Source: Pelagihabitans pacificus
GTDB taxonomy: Bacteria > Bacteroidota > Bacteroidia > Flavobacteriales > Flavobacteriaceae
NCBI RefSeq assembly: GCF_009371985.2
Contig: NZ_VIKU02000001.1
Location: 62,001 to 126,000 of the forward strand
DNA length: 64,000 nucleotides
Direction: 5' to 3'
This document shows positions 37,475 to 49,245 of the stretch, in pieces (within the stretch, counting starts at the first letter, position 1; each line of letters begins with the position of its first letter). A program made the position numbers and the translations under genes. The notes below the pieces were generated by a model that worked only from the letters and a program-made list of their open reading frames with translations, made no database searches and was not told the origin of the DNA.

Positions 37475-40009
37475 ATGCTAAAAAGACTCCTTCTGTTGTT
37501 ACTATTCTGCAGCACCCTCCTTAATGCACAAGACTACTTTTATAAGAAATACCAACCTTTTAACGCCAGCATTCCCTCTCCAGAAACTTTTTTAGGCTAT
37601 GGCATCGGTGACCACCACACCCGGCACGATTTAATTGTTGCCTATCTGGAAAAATTGGCGGAAGTCTCCGATAGGGCTTCCATCCAGTATTACGGAAAAA
37701 CCCATGAGGGACGAAAACTGGTCATACTTACGGTGACCTCGCCCGAAAATCTTTCCAATTTGGTAGCTATCAAGGAGCAGCATCTCGCCTTCACCGACCC
37801 TATACAGAACGTATCGAACTACGGGGAGGTTCCTATTTTCATCAATCTGGCCTACAACGTGCACGGCAATGAGCCTTCCAGTTCCGAAGCGGCCCTGTTA
37901 ACCGCCTATACACTTGTCGCTTCCGAAAATCCGGAAATCGCCAACTATCTCCAAAATGCCGTCATCTTTATCGATCCGACCATCAATCCAGACGGGCGAG
38001 ATCGTCATACCCAATGGGCCAATACTTATCAAGGAACACCGAATGTGGCCGACCCACAGGACGCCGAACACAACGAATACTGGCCAGGCGGACGTACCAA
38101 CCACTACTGGTTCGATCTAAATCGGGATTGGTTGTTGGGCATCAACCCTGAGAGTCGTGGGAAACTCACATGGTACCACCAGTGGTACCCCAATGTGGTA
38201 ACCGATTTTCACGAAATGGGGTCGCAAAGCACTTATTTCTTTGAGCCCATGAAGGCCAATGGCTCGTTGAACCCGATCATGCCCAAAGAAAACTATGGCT
38301 ACCTCAACGATTTATTCGGAGCGGAATTTGCGAAAGCGCTCGATAGTATCGGTTCTTTTTATTTTACCAAAGAGGTGTTCGACGGCACCTATCCGGGCTA
38401 TGGGTCTTCTTATCCCGATCTGCAGGGTGGCCTCGGTCTCTTGTTCGAACAGGCCAGTTCCAGGGGGCACGAGCAGACCACTGCTTTCGGAAAAATCACC
38501 TTTCCCTTTACCATCCGCAATCAGTTTACTTCCAGTATAACGACGGTCAAGACCGCGGTCAAAAACAAGGCGTACATGCACCAATACCAACAAGACTTTT
38601 TCAAGAGCGCATTGACCAGAGCGTCCAAAAGCCGGGTGAAAGGCTACACCTTCGGCGATACCCATGACCCCAACCGCACCAAAGCCTTTATCGATAAGTT
38701 ATTGCTACATCAAATCGAGGTCTACAAATCCGGGGAGGGCTACGTGGTTCCAACACGACAACCGCAATATCGAATGGTACAGACCATGTTTGAGACCTAT
38801 GATTCGTACCGGGACAGTGTGTATTACGACGCCTCGGCCTGGTCGGTCGCCAATTTTTACAATATGAAGTATCAACCAGTAACTTCGGTAAACAGCGGCA
38901 AGCAGATTACCAGTACGGACGGACTGGTATCCGTGGTCCCCGTTCAGCAATCGGACTATGCCTATGTCATCGACTGGGACGACTACAACGCTCCGGCCGT
39001 TCTCCATTACCTTCAGGAAAACGACTTGGTCGTATCGTCGGCTTTTAAGCCTTTTACGGTAAAAGTAGGGAACGATAGCAAGAATTTCGGCTACGGTACC
39101 TTGGTCCTCCCCGTGTCCCTTCAAAAAAAGGATGCCTCCGCTGTTTTCGATCTGTTGGGGAAGGCCCAGGAAAAATATCAGGTAGCCATGTACGGGGTCG
39201 ATTCGGGGTACAGCCTCAAAGGGGTCGATTTGGGAAGCCGTTTCATTCGGCCGCTTAAAAAGCCAAAGGCCTTTATGTTGATCGGTAATGGTACCAGAGC
39301 CTACGAAGCTGGGGAAGTTTGGCATCTGTTGGATAAGCGTGTGGGGATGCCCATCACCAAAATCCCCATGCGTAACTTCGACCGGGCCGATTTCGATACC
39401 TACAATGTTATGGTCATGGTCGGGGGCCGCTATCAACTTACTGACAAACAGCAGCAAAAGATAAAGGATTGGGTAAGCAAAGGCCATACCCTGATTACCA
39501 TTGGGACTGCCTCTAAATGGGCCATTGAAAAAAAATTGGTCAAGGAAAAACTGACCGATGCAAAAAACGATTCGATTACAAAAGATTCGACGAAGACCGT
39601 GACCCGGAAGCCCTACGTGGATGCCGAGGAAAATCTCGGAAAGGAAAGTGTCGGTGGTATTATCCTTCGGGCTAATTTGGATACGACCCACCCGTTGGCC
39701 TTTGGCTATTACGATACTTCTATTCCCATCTATAAAAATAATACCGTATGGTTACGACCTAGTCAAAATGAATATGCTACTGTGGCCAAGTATGATAATA
39801 ACCCCATGATCGACGGGTTTATTACCAAGAAGAACCTGGAGGAGAACCTGAAACCCTCCGCTTCGCTTGTCGTGAGCCCACTAGGTAGTGGGCGGGTCGT
39901 GCTCTTTGCCGACAATCCCAACTTTAGGGGCAGTTGGTACGGTACCAACCGTTTGTTTCTGAACGCGCTGTTCCTAGGGGATAAAATCCGGGTGCCGGAA
40001 GCAAACTAG
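37475..40009 (+). CDS. Secreted M14 family zinc carboxypeptidase
   Basis: An 844-residue protein with a signal peptide cleaved near LLNAQ. The M14 zinc site is visible: His130 and Glu133 in NVHGNEPSSSEA, a third ligand in VVTDFHEMGSQSTYFFEP, and a catalytic Glu in LGLLFEQASSRG. The second half (from about residue 400) is a Bacteroidota-type extension that ends in a Rossmann-like or GATase-like domain (VMVMVGGRYQLTDKQQQKI). It probably degrades peptides outside the inner membrane. The ATG at 37475 begins the signal peptide; it lies 144 bp after the second kinase gene. Confidence 0.9.
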   Translation: MLKRLLLLLLFCSTLLNAQDYFYKKYQPFNASIPSPETFLGYGIGDHHTRHDLIVAYLEKLAEVSDRASIQYYGKTHEGRKLVILTVTSPENLSNLVAIKEQHLAFTDPIQNVSNYGEVPIFINLAYNVHGNEPSSSEAALLTAYTLVASENPEIANYLQNAVIFIDPTINPDGRDRHTQWANTYQGTPNVADPQDAEHNEYWPGGRTNHYWFDLNRDWLLGINPESRGKLTWYHQWYPNVVTDFHEMGSQSTYFFEPMKANGSLNPIMPKENYGYLNDLFGAEFAKALDSIGSFYFTKEVFDGTYPGYGSSYPDLQGGLGLLFEQASSRGHEQTTAFGKITFPFTIRNQFTSSITTVKTAVKNKAYMHQYQQDFFKSALTRASKSRVKGYTFGDTHDPNRTKAFIDKLLLHQIEVYKSGEGYVVPTRQPQYRMVQTMFETYDSYRDSVYYDASAWSVANFYNMKYQPVTSVNSGKQITSTDGLVSVVPVQQSDYAYVIDWDDYNAPAVLHYLQENDLVVSSAFKPFTVKVGNDSKNFGYGTLVLPVSLQKKDASAVFDLLGKAQEKYQVAMYGVDSGYSLKGVDLGSRFIRPLKKPKAFMLIGNGTRAYEAGEVWHLLDKRVGMPITKIPMRNFDRADFDTYNVMVMVGGRYQLTDKQQQKIKDWVSKGHTLITIGTASKWAIEKKLVKEKLTDAKNDSITKDSTKTVTRKPYVDAEENLGKESVGGIILRANLDTTHPLAFGYYDTSIPIYKNNTVWLRPSQNEYATVAKYDNNPMIDGFITKKNLEENLKPSASLVVSPLGSGRVVLFADNPNFRGSWYGTNRLFLNALFLGDKIRVPEAN

Positions 40010-40075
40010 CGGGTGATTTTAGTGGGTAGTGGCAGTTGGAAATAGTTAGTGGTTAGTAATCGATATTAAAAATCG
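40010..40075. repeat. Degenerate GT-rich direct repeats after a stop codon
   Basis: The DNA following the M14 stop reads as an imperfect array of AGTGG, TAGTGG and GTTAG words (GTGGGTAGTGGCAGTTGG, then AGTTAGTGGTTAGTAATCG). Similar short words follow two nearby stop codons (40811-40830, 42484-42515). No coding or terminator function is apparent. Confidence 0.4.
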
Positions 40076-40096
40076 CGTTCGTCTTCGAACCTAGAT

Positions 40097-40810
40097 ATGA
40101 GCAAAGAAAAAATCCTCGCGGCTTATGAAACCTTGGCGGTACAATACAATGCCCTGATAGATCATAAGCCCCATAATGCCTATTACGATCGGCCGAACAC
40201 ACTCGAGTTGATTCCGGCTGTAAAAGACCAAAAAATTCTGGATGCCGCTTGCGGACCGGGAAAATATGCCGAAATACTCCTGGCGGAAGGAGCCGAGGTG
40301 ACCGGTTTCGATATCAGTCCACGGATGGTAGCTTTGGCCAAAACCCGAAACAGGGACCAAGGGAGCTTCTTCGTACACGATATGGCACAGCCACTAGGGA
40401 TGTTTGAAAATGCACGATTCGATACAGTGATATGCGCCTTGGCAATGCACTACATCGAAGATTGGAACGGGCCCTTGCAAGAATTCCACCGGGTATTGAA
40501 ACCCGGAGGCGCCTTGGTGTTATCGATTGAACATCCGTTTTTTGAATATACCTACTTTCAATCGGAACGCTATTTTGAAATAGAGCCTGTAAAGGCGGTT
40601 TGGAAAGGCTTTGGAAGTCCTGTAGAAGTGAGTAGCTATCGAAGGCCCTTGGAGGCCTGCTTGATGCCCTTGATCAACAATGGCTTCAATCTCGATAGGA
40701 TCGTAGAGCCAAAACCCGTACCGGAATTCGAAAAATTCGACCCGAAGCATTTTAAGGAATTAAACGAGTTTCCAGCCTTTATGTGCCTCAGGGCCGTTCG
40801 GAAAGGGTAG
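40097..40810 (+). CDS. Class I SAM-dependent methyltransferase
   Basis: A 237-residue methyltransferase with motif I ILDAACGPGKYAEIL, motif II VTGFDISPRMV and the post-motif region FDTVICALAMHYIED. The sequence resembles UbiE/type-11 methyltransferases with small-molecule targets. It lies between the M14 peptidase and an amidohydrolase, with 87- and 79-bp gaps that carry degenerate GT-rich repeats, so independent expression is likely. Substrate unknown. Confidence 0.82.
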   Translation: MSKEKILAAYETLAVQYNALIDHKPHNAYYDRPNTLELIPAVKDQKILDAACGPGKYAEILLAEGAEVTGFDISPRMVALAKTRNRDQGSFFVHDMAQPLGMFENARFDTVICALAMHYIEDWNGPLQEFHRVLKPGGALVLSIEHPFFEYTYFQSERYFEIEPVKAVWKGFGSPVEVSSYRRPLEACLMPLINNGFNLDRIVEPKPVPEFEKFDPKHFKELNEFPAFMCLRAVRKG

Positions 40811-40889
40811 TCGGCAGTGAGTAGGCCAAAAAATATCATTGTATTGCATTTGAACTCGAAGTTAAATAAGAAATTTATATCCTAACCCT

Positions 40890-42482
40890 ATGAAAAAATA
40901 TACCTTCCTGTTTACCCTCATCACATTCCTACTGGGTATCTGCCCCTCCGCCGGCCAGTCTGCCCAAGGTGATGGTCCTCATTCGCAGCTCATTATCCGT
41001 GGCGTCATGCTGATCAATGGCAACGGGGCGCCACCGCAGGGGCCCATCGATATCGTAGTCGAAAACAACATCATCAAGGATATTAAAGTGGTCGGTTATC
41101 CCGGGGTGGCGATCGACGATTCTAAACGTCCACAATTAAAAGCGGGTGGGAAGGAACTCGATTGTACCGGCATGTACTTAATGCCAGGCTTTATCGATAT
41201 GCATGGCCATATCGGCGGTACGGCCCAAGGCGCGGAGCCCGACTACGTTTTTAGACTTTGGATGGGCCACGGTGTTACCACCGTACGGGAACCCAGTGGT
41301 CGTGGGGTCGATTTTACGATGGACCTTAAACGAAAAAGTGCCAAGAACGAAATCGTTGCCCCCAGAATCTATGCCTATACCGGTTTCGGGCAGACCAGCA
41401 AGACCTTCAATCCCTTAAATGATATTCCTATCTCCACCCCGGAACAGGCACGGGAATGGGTACGAGCGAACGCCAAAAAGGGGGCGGATGGTATCAAGTT
41501 CTTTGGCGCGGAGCCCGAAATCATGGCGGCTGCCCTTGACGAGAACAAAAAACTGGGGCTCGGTTCGGCCTGCCACCATGCGCAGCTGAGCGTAGCCCGA
41601 TGGAACGTTTTACACTCCGCCCGTGCGGGACTCACCAGTATGGAACACTGGTACGGACTCCCTGAGGCCCTATTCGATGACCGTACGGTGCAGGACTATC
41701 CCTTGGACTATAACTACCAGAACGAACAGCATCGTTTTGAAAATGCGGGCAAACTATGGGCGCAGGCGGCCAAACCCTATTCCGAGCATTGGGAAAACGT
41801 GATGAACGAGCTATTGGCGCTCGATTTCACCTTAGATCCGACCTTCAATATCTATGAGGCCAGCCGGGACTTACAACGAGCGAGAAGAGCCGAATGGCAC
41901 GAAGAATATACACTCCCCTCTTTATGGGAGTTTTATCAGCCCAGTAAAATTTCACACGGTAGTTACTGGCACGATTGGGGTACGGAGCAAGAGGTTGCCT
42001 GGAAAAAGAACTACCAACTATGGATGACCTTTATTAACGAATACAAAAACCGTGGCGGTCGCGTCACCACAGGTTCCGACTCCGGTTTTATCTTCCAACT
42101 ATACGGTTTTGCCTATATCCGGGAATTGGAACTATTACGCGAGGCGGGTTTCCATCCCCTGGAGGTAATTCGGGCTGCTACCCTGAACGGCGCCGAGGCG
42201 CTCGGTGCGGACGACAAAATCGGAACCGTGGCCATCGGTAAGTTGGCAGACTTCGTGGTGGTACAAGAAAATCCCCTTAACAACCTAAAAGTGCTCTATG
42301 GAACGGGTGCCGTTCGACTAACGGAAGACAATCAGGTAGTACGGGCCGGAGGCGTCAAATACACCATCAAGGACGGTATCATCTACGATGCCAAAGCCCT
42401 ATTGGAAGAGGTCAAAGCCCAAGTAGCCAAGGCAAAGGCGGAGACAGGGTATCAAATCCTGCAGCCGGGGGTGAAAGAGTGA
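40890..42482 (+). CDS. Secreted amidohydrolase
   Basis: A 530-residue exported enzyme (signal peptide up to about SAGQS) of the amidohydrolase superfamily. Metal-binding motifs are PGFIDMHGHIG near residue 105, a His in ACHHAQLSVARW, MEHWYG, and the Asp in TTGSDSGFIF. The ending ATLNGAEALGADDKIGTVAIGKLADFVVV is the common C-terminal signature of imidazolonepropionase- and dipeptidase-like secreted forms. It probably hydrolyses a cyclic amide or peptide in the periplasm; the substrate cannot be named. Confidence 0.85.
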   Translation: MKKYTFLFTLITFLLGICPSAGQSAQGDGPHSQLIIRGVMLINGNGAPPQGPIDIVVENNIIKDIKVVGYPGVAIDDSKRPQLKAGGKELDCTGMYLMPGFIDMHGHIGGTAQGAEPDYVFRLWMGHGVTTVREPSGRGVDFTMDLKRKSAKNEIVAPRIYAYTGFGQTSKTFNPLNDIPISTPEQAREWVRANAKKGADGIKFFGAEPEIMAAALDENKKLGLGSACHHAQLSVARWNVLHSARAGLTSMEHWYGLPEALFDDRTVQDYPLDYNYQNEQHRFENAGKLWAQAAKPYSEHWENVMNELLALDFTLDPTFNIYEASRDLQRARRAEWHEEYTLPSLWEFYQPSKISHGSYWHDWGTEQEVAWKKNYQLWMTFINEYKNRGGRVTTGSDSGFIFQLYGFAYIRELELLREAGFHPLEVIRAATLNGAEALGADDKIGTVAIGKLADFVVVQENPLNNLKVLYGTGAVRLTEDNQVVRAGGVKYTIKDGIIYDAKALLEEVKAQVAKAKAETGYQILQPGVKE

Positions 42483-42738
42483 ACGTTGGTCAGTGGTTGG
42501 TTCTCGGTAGTCGTATTTACGATTAAAACTGCGTTTGGGCCCAAATTTACGTTTGCATTTAACTTTTGTATTGTTGTTGGTATTGGAAAGGGTTGAATGC
42601 CTTATGCGTAATGCGCAAAAGCGAAGAGCGCAAAGCGTCAAATCTAAAGCACAAAGCCAAAAAACCTGTACCATACTTCTCAAAAGGGGGCCAGATGTTC
42701 AAAAGTAGTTTGTAACAAACATCCCCAAAACGCTACCA

Positions 42739-43446
42739 ATGGGTATCTATCAAAAAATGATCATCATGAAACCAACCAAAAATGCTGGGAGGCTCTTGGG
42801 CCTTCTTTTTTTAGCGAGTGCCCTAATCGGAGGAACCGGTACTTCGAAGAGAGGACTTTCGAGTGCCGACACTACTACCGGAGCATTTCTTACCAGTATA
42901 AACGAAGGAATGACACAGATGCAATGGGCCATTGGGCTTGACCTTTTAGCCAGTGCCCTATCGGTAGGCATCGCCCTCTTTCTATTTACGTTCATCAATG
43001 ACTACAATGAACGCCTGGCGCATGCCTATCTGGGTATTGCGCTGGTTACCTTCGTCATTGTAGCCATTAGCAATGTGTTCCACGTAGCCCTCTTCTCGGT
43101 CAGTGAGGATTTCGCTAGTGGGGTTACCGACGGGCAACCACTTATTGGTCTGGGCAATATGCTCTATCATGGGTATTACTGGCTGCATTTTCTTATACTG
43201 ATGCTGTATGGTATCGGCGGATGCCTATTGTTCTTCTATCTTCTTAAAACGGCGCTCGTACCCGCTTGGTTAGCGGTGTGGGGCCTTCTCGCCAATGGTA
43301 TCGTTTTTACAGGGGGAGCCTTACAACTTTTTGAAATTCCAGTGTCCTTTTACCTGTTTGTCCAAAACGGCGTTTTTTTACTCAGCTTTGTTATCTGGCT
43401 GCTAATACGAGGATTCAAGGTTCAAAGTTTACAACTTGACATTTGA
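42739..43446 (+). CDS. DUF4386 family membrane protein
   Basis: A 235-residue protein with six to seven membrane helices, matching DUF4386: an N-terminal helix GRLLGLLFLASALIGG, an acidic loop, MQWAIGLDLLASALSVGIAL, and a C-terminal hydrophobic pair. No function is known for this family, and no catalytic motif is visible. The start could be the ATG at 42739 or, more typically for the family, that at 42766 (MKPTKNAGRL). It stands alone. Confidence 0.75.
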   Translation: MGIYQKMIIMKPTKNAGRLLGLLFLASALIGGTGTSKRGLSSADTTTGAFLTSINEGMTQMQWAIGLDLLASALSVGIALFLFTFINDYNERLAHAYLGIALVTFVIVAISNVFHVALFSVSEDFASGVTDGQPLIGLGNMLYHGYYWLHFLILMLYGIGGCLLFFYLLKTALVPAWLAVWGLLANGIVFTGGALQLFEIPVSFYLFVQNGVFLLSFVIWLLIRGFKVQSLQLDI

Positions 43447-43675
43447 ACCCGGGTTTTTTGTTAAATCGGATACCCGATGTTAAAAGCGATGATTTAAAAA
43501 CAAGCACTGATGTCAGGTCGCGCCCTTCGGGGATGTTTGTGTCTCGAGTGAAGCCGAAAGACTCCGCAAATGACCTGTCGAAACACTTTGTCCCTGTGAA
43601 ATGGTCTTCGACCAAAGCGAACGAAAAATTGACGCCCTTATTGATATTATAATTTAGCTTGAGTCTGTCCCAAAC
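43447..43675. other. Non-coding stretch, no clear feature
   Basis: About 230 bp after the DUF4386 stop with no convincing coding sequence. The stretch around 43512-43585 (GTCAGGTCGCGCCCTTCGGG and following bases) is reminiscent of dispersed repeats that I associate with flavobacterial genomes; a second copy is not present in this window, so this is weak. Confidence 0.3.
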
Positions 43676-43709
43676 AAAAAACCCGCCCTGTTCCTACGAA
43701 CGGGCGGGA
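43676..43709 (-). terminator. Strong terminator for the minus-strand small genes
   Basis: On the minus strand CCCGCCCGTTC and GAACAGGGCGGG form a hairpin (one bulged base) followed by TTTTTTG. It is 33 bp after the small ORF at 43742 and ends the transcripts of the minus-strand genes around 43742-44159. Confidence 0.85.
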
Positions 43710-43741
43710 TGGGTGGGTCCCGTTGAAAGTGGTTGCTTGGG

Positions 43742-43858
43742 TTATTTCTTTTTTTCGGTTGGTACTTGCAGTGGCCGTAAGACCCCTTTTGTTTTTGGAA
43801 AAACAGACATATAGGTCAGCACAAGGGCTGCAGCAGTCAATAAGGCAAATAGTATCAT
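43742..43858 (-). CDS. Tiny hydrophobic protein (38 residues)
   Basis: A minus-strand open reading frame of 38 codons (or 40 from an ATG at 43864), sequence beginning MILFALLTAAALVLTYMSVF, followed by a polar tail PKTKGVLRPLQVPTEKKK. One membrane helix and a basic tail. It starts 40 bp or so after the stop of the small secreted protein gene, is followed by a strong terminator, and so could be the second gene of that transcript. It is similar in size to KdpF-like peptides but is not a recognisable one. Coding status is supported mainly by position and composition. Confidence 0.45.
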   Translation of the reverse strand: MILFALLTAAALVLTYMSVFPKTKGVLRPLQVPTEKKK

Positions 43859-43904
43859 AATCATTATAGGTTAAGGGTTTACTCGGGGGTGTACTATTTG
43901 GGTA

Positions 43905-44159
43905 TTAGGCCATTTTGGCCTTGTTGCGTTTGGTCGTAAATGAAAGTGCCTTCAACACGCGGGTATTTTCTCTTCGGTACAAACGGGCTACACTCGTTTC
44001 GGTGCCAGTTTTAGTTTCCGTAGCAGTGTTAAGACGGTAAGCGCCAGTATCCAGAACAAGGCCCATTTCAATAACGTCAACTTTATCATGGCTTTGTGTA
44101 TTTGCCAGAGCAGTAGCTCCGAAGGTGAGTACTAGAATCAAGGTTAAGATAGGCTTCAT
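43905..44159 (-). CDS. Small secreted protein with a conserved basic C-terminus (family member 1)
   Basis: An 84-residue protein with a signal peptide (MKPILTLILVLTFGATALA). The mature part contains a short VDVIEMGLVLDT segment and a basic C-terminal block, SVARLYRRENTRVLKALSF followed by TTKRNKAKMA, ending exactly at the stop. Two other window proteins (59958-60200 and 61724-61957) share this block: consensus V-A-R-L-Y-(K/R)-R-x-N-T then V-x-K-A-L-S-F-x-T-K-R. I selected the internal ATG at 44159 over one at 44168 because it begins the signal peptide. No database family name is known to me. The upstream element at 44234-44290 is shared with member 2. Confidence 0.7.
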   Translation of the reverse strand: MKPILTLILVLTFGATALANTQSHDKVDVIEMGLVLDTGAYRLNTATETKTGTETSVARLYRRENTRVLKALSFTTKRNKAKMA

Positions 44160-44233
44160 AACGAACATTTGGGTTACATAAAGATAACCGCGAACCTCCC
44201 TACAGGATGGTTTTCATTCGCCGAACGACCTTA

Positions 44234-44290
44234 TTTTTCGGTAGTTGACAAAAGTTTGGATAAAGTGTAAAAAAGCTTCGATAAGTGGAT
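44234..44290 (-). promoter_or_regulatory. Conserved 57-bp upstream element, copy A
   Basis: Matches copy B at 60274-60330 at about 47 of 57 positions, and lies 74 nt before the start codon of the small secreted protein (copy B: 73 nt). Core on the plus strand: TTTTCGGTA, then TGACAAAAGTT, GGAT, AAGTGT, TCGATAA. Within it, TTCGGT and TTYGGA recur 18 nt apart, like a paired half-site. The matching position relative to two homologous genes argues for regulation rather than chance. Confidence 0.65.
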
Positions 44291-44433
44291 GGAGGGTCAA
44301 AAACCGTTGACCGAAGGTATTGACTTTTTATCGGCTTTTTTTTCGCTAAAGGGGAAGGTTTGGGGCTTGATTACAAGCGTTGTCCGGTGAATGTTGTATA
44401 AGATACCGCTAAGTCAATGGCATAGCATCAAAC

Positions 44434-44462
44434 AAAAAAGGTGGCCCGTTTCCAGACCACCT
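44434..44462 (-). terminator. Probable terminator for katG
   Basis: On the minus strand AGGTGG and CCACCT enclose a 12-nt loop and are followed by TTTTTTG, 38 bp after the katG stop. The stem is only 6 bp, so this is moderate. Confidence 0.55.
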
Positions 44463-44499
44463 ATTTCCTATGTTATGAACTACTACTACTTTATAGAGC

Positions 44500-46755
<2,256 letters not shown>

Positions 46756-46805
46756 CTATATTTTTAGGTGTGTTTACCAAATGTACCAAAATGCCCTTGC
46801 ACTCC

Positions 46806-46821
46806 CATGATTTGAATCATG
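46806..46821 (-). promoter_or_regulatory. 16-bp palindrome upstream of katG
   Basis: CATGATT-TG-AATCATG is a near-perfect inverted repeat about 57 bp before the katG ATG. A second pair, CATAAT/ATTATG, follows at about 46844-46865. These could bind a peroxide-responsive regulator (OxyR or PerR type) but do not match a standard box exactly. Confidence 0.4.
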
Positions 46822-47034
46822 TTTTGGTTTATTTTAATATTGACATAATCTATGATGCCATTATGCAAGTCATTTTAAAGCGGAACCGGTCCCTTTGTGC
46901 AGGGAGACATTGCTCCTGAATCAAAAGCAAGGCCTTCCTTTGAACGAAAAAAATTACTGTTTTCCCCAAAAAGTTGAACAGCTTACAGCGCATTGTTACA
47001 TTTGGCACCGACCCTTACGCCAAACCAACTACCC

Positions 47035-49110
47035 ATGACCAAAAACCAGGTGGAAACCTCCCCCGAATTTAAGAAACATACGGCCAAAGCGATTGCTGCC
47101 ATCTTTCTCTTCCTACTAGTTTACCTCTTGCTGTTCATCTTGACCATCGGGCTGACCGCCCTTACCATCTACAGTGGTATCACGTTGATCGGTTCGTTAC
47201 GCAGTTTTTTCGGCCTGGCACTTGGTATCGGGCTTGCCAGTCTTGGAATCATAGTACTTATTTTCCTGGTCAAATTTCTATTCAAGTCAAACAAAATAGA
47301 CCGATCACACCTGACAGAAATTACAGCTTCGGAGGAGCCGGCCCTTTTTGCAATGGTTCACGAAATCGTAAACAGGGTCGGTACATCCTTTCCCAAGAAA
47401 GTATACCTATCGCCAGAAGTGAACGCAGCCGTGTTTTACGACTCCAACTTTTGGAGCATGTTCCTTCCCGTGAAGAAGAATCTGGTCATCGGTCTGGGAC
47501 TGATCAACACCATGCAAGAAGAAGAGCTAAAAGCCATATTGGCCCATGAGTTTGGCCATTTCTCCCAAAGAACGATGAAGGTGGGAAGCTATGTATACAA
47601 CGTGAATCAAGTCATTTTTAATATGTTGTTTGAAAATGAGGGATTTGATACGATGATCCAAAGTTGGGCCAGTGCCAGTGGATTCTTTTCGATTTTCGTA
47701 CTGCTGGCGGTGAAAATCATACAGGGAATCCAATGGGTATTAAAAGGCATGTATGGCCTCGTCAACAAAAGCTATCTGGGATTGTCTCGGGAAATGGAAT
47801 TCCATGCCGATGAAATTGCCTCCCACATTACGGGCTACCTTCCCCTGAAAAATGCGCTGATGCGCACCGATGTCGCCGACCACTCCTTGCAAATGGCCTT
47901 ATCGCATTATGAGACTAAGATTGAAGAGAACCTGAAAAGTAACAATATCTACAAAGAGCAGGCTTTTGTAATGGGTTTTTACGCGAAGCAGGATGGAGTA
48001 CCACTGGTGAACGGACTTCCAGTCGTTACCTTCGATACGATCAAGAAGTTCAACAAATCAAAACTAGTGGTAGAAGATCAATGGGCTTCCCATCCGAGCA
48101 CCCAACAACGAATCGAACGATTGGAAAGCAATGGTATCTTGAAGGAATCTACCGAACAACAACTCGCCAATACGCTCATGCAGGATGCGGAAGCCACCCA
48201 AAGAAAGCTAAGTAATCGATTATTTGGCAAGGTGAATTACGAAGGGGAAGTAAAAACACTGCCCTTTGAAAGCTTTGTATCGGCGTTTGAAAAAGATTTT
48301 CTAAGCAATCGTTTTGACCCTCGTTACAATGGTTATTACGACAACAAGAATCCGGAGAAATTTGATGTAACCAATGTTACGATTGGTGATGACAGGCAAC
48401 TTTCCGAGTTGTTCTCCGATGAAATGGTCGATTTGGTCCGTGAGTACCTTGCCCTTGAAAACGACCGGGAACTCATCCGACAGACTACCGATCGATCGGC
48501 AGGTATCAAAACGTTCGATTACGACGGCCGAAAATACCGACGCAAAGAAACCCCCTCACTCCTCTCCAAACTAGACAAGGAATTGGAATCCCTTAAAGCG
48601 ATAATTCTACAGAACGATATAAATATCTTCCGTTACTTTCGAAGAGCAGAAAGCACGAGCAAGACCGAACGCCTATCCTCCATGTATCTTGATTTCTTCT
48701 CATTTGATGAAGCCTATGATGAAAAGATCCGGATATACACCGAGTTATCGGAAAAACTACAGTTTATCAATTTCGTGACACCGATAGAGGAAATCAAGGA
48801 CAACCTTAATCGATGCAGGCCCTTTGAAAAGAAATTAAAGGCGGAACTTGGTCTGTTACTTGACGATACCCATTATGCTCCGGAACTAACGGGGGAAATC
48901 AAGCGGAATTTGGAATTGTTTCTCTCGAAGGAATGGCCCTATTTTAGCGGTGAGGCGTATCTCGATGACAACCTTACCATTCTGTTTACCGCCCTGAACA
49001 ACTATGCCTATCTACTATCCAGAGGGTACTTCCTACATAAAAAGAAGTTGATAGATTATCAAATTTCGCTGATCAATGAAATTAAAGCGCCCGTTGGTCC
49101 CGACCAATAA
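47035..49110 (+). CDS. M48 family metalloprotease, membrane-bound
   Basis: A 691-residue protein. Two hydrophobic segments at residues 17-75 precede the zinc-protease motif HEFGH at 171-175, within the HtpX/Oma1-like M48 core (LAHEFGHFSQRT), and a downstream Glu in EMEFHADEIA. A long C-terminal region of about 400 residues is helical, hydrophilic and Lys/Glu-rich and has no clear family. M48 proteins act in membrane protein quality control. The ATG at 47035 avoids a 14-residue extension with no typical features. Divergent from katG. Confidence 0.85.
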   Translation: MTKNQVETSPEFKKHTAKAIAAIFLFLLVYLLLFILTIGLTALTIYSGITLIGSLRSFFGLALGIGLASLGIIVLIFLVKFLFKSNKIDRSHLTEITASEEPALFAMVHEIVNRVGTSFPKKVYLSPEVNAAVFYDSNFWSMFLPVKKNLVIGLGLINTMQEEELKAILAHEFGHFSQRTMKVGSYVYNVNQVIFNMLFENEGFDTMIQSWASASGFFSIFVLLAVKIIQGIQWVLKGMYGLVNKSYLGLSREMEFHADEIASHITGYLPLKNALMRTDVADHSLQMALSHYETKIEENLKSNNIYKEQAFVMGFYAKQDGVPLVNGLPVVTFDTIKKFNKSKLVVEDQWASHPSTQQRIERLESNGILKESTEQQLANTLMQDAEATQRKLSNRLFGKVNYEGEVKTLPFESFVSAFEKDFLSNRFDPRYNGYYDNKNPEKFDVTNVTIGDDRQLSELFSDEMVDLVREYLALENDRELIRQTTDRSAGIKTFDYDGRKYRRKETPSLLSKLDKELESLKAIILQNDINIFRYFRRAESTSKTERLSSMYLDFFSFDEAYDEKIRIYTELSEKLQFINFVTPIEEIKDNLNRCRPFEKKLKAELGLLLDDTHYAPELTGEIKRNLELFLSKEWPYFSGEAYLDDNLTILFTALNNYAYLLSRGYFLHKKKLIDYQISLINEIKAPVGPDQ

Positions 49111-49245
49111 ACCCACTCTCATAGTATTTCTTTTTTAAGGATTGCCTATCATTCAAGGGGCTTTCACCCATTCATAAACGTCGATTTTCACATTTGCTTT
49201 ACGGTTTTTAAAAAGTTCCCTAGGCTTTTTAATATCTTTAGCCCC

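Noticed and set aside
38705-39691. A 328-residue open frame on the minus strand
   Set aside because: It is antisense to the M14 peptidase gene, whose zinc motifs and family match are clear; the antisense product has no recognisable motif.
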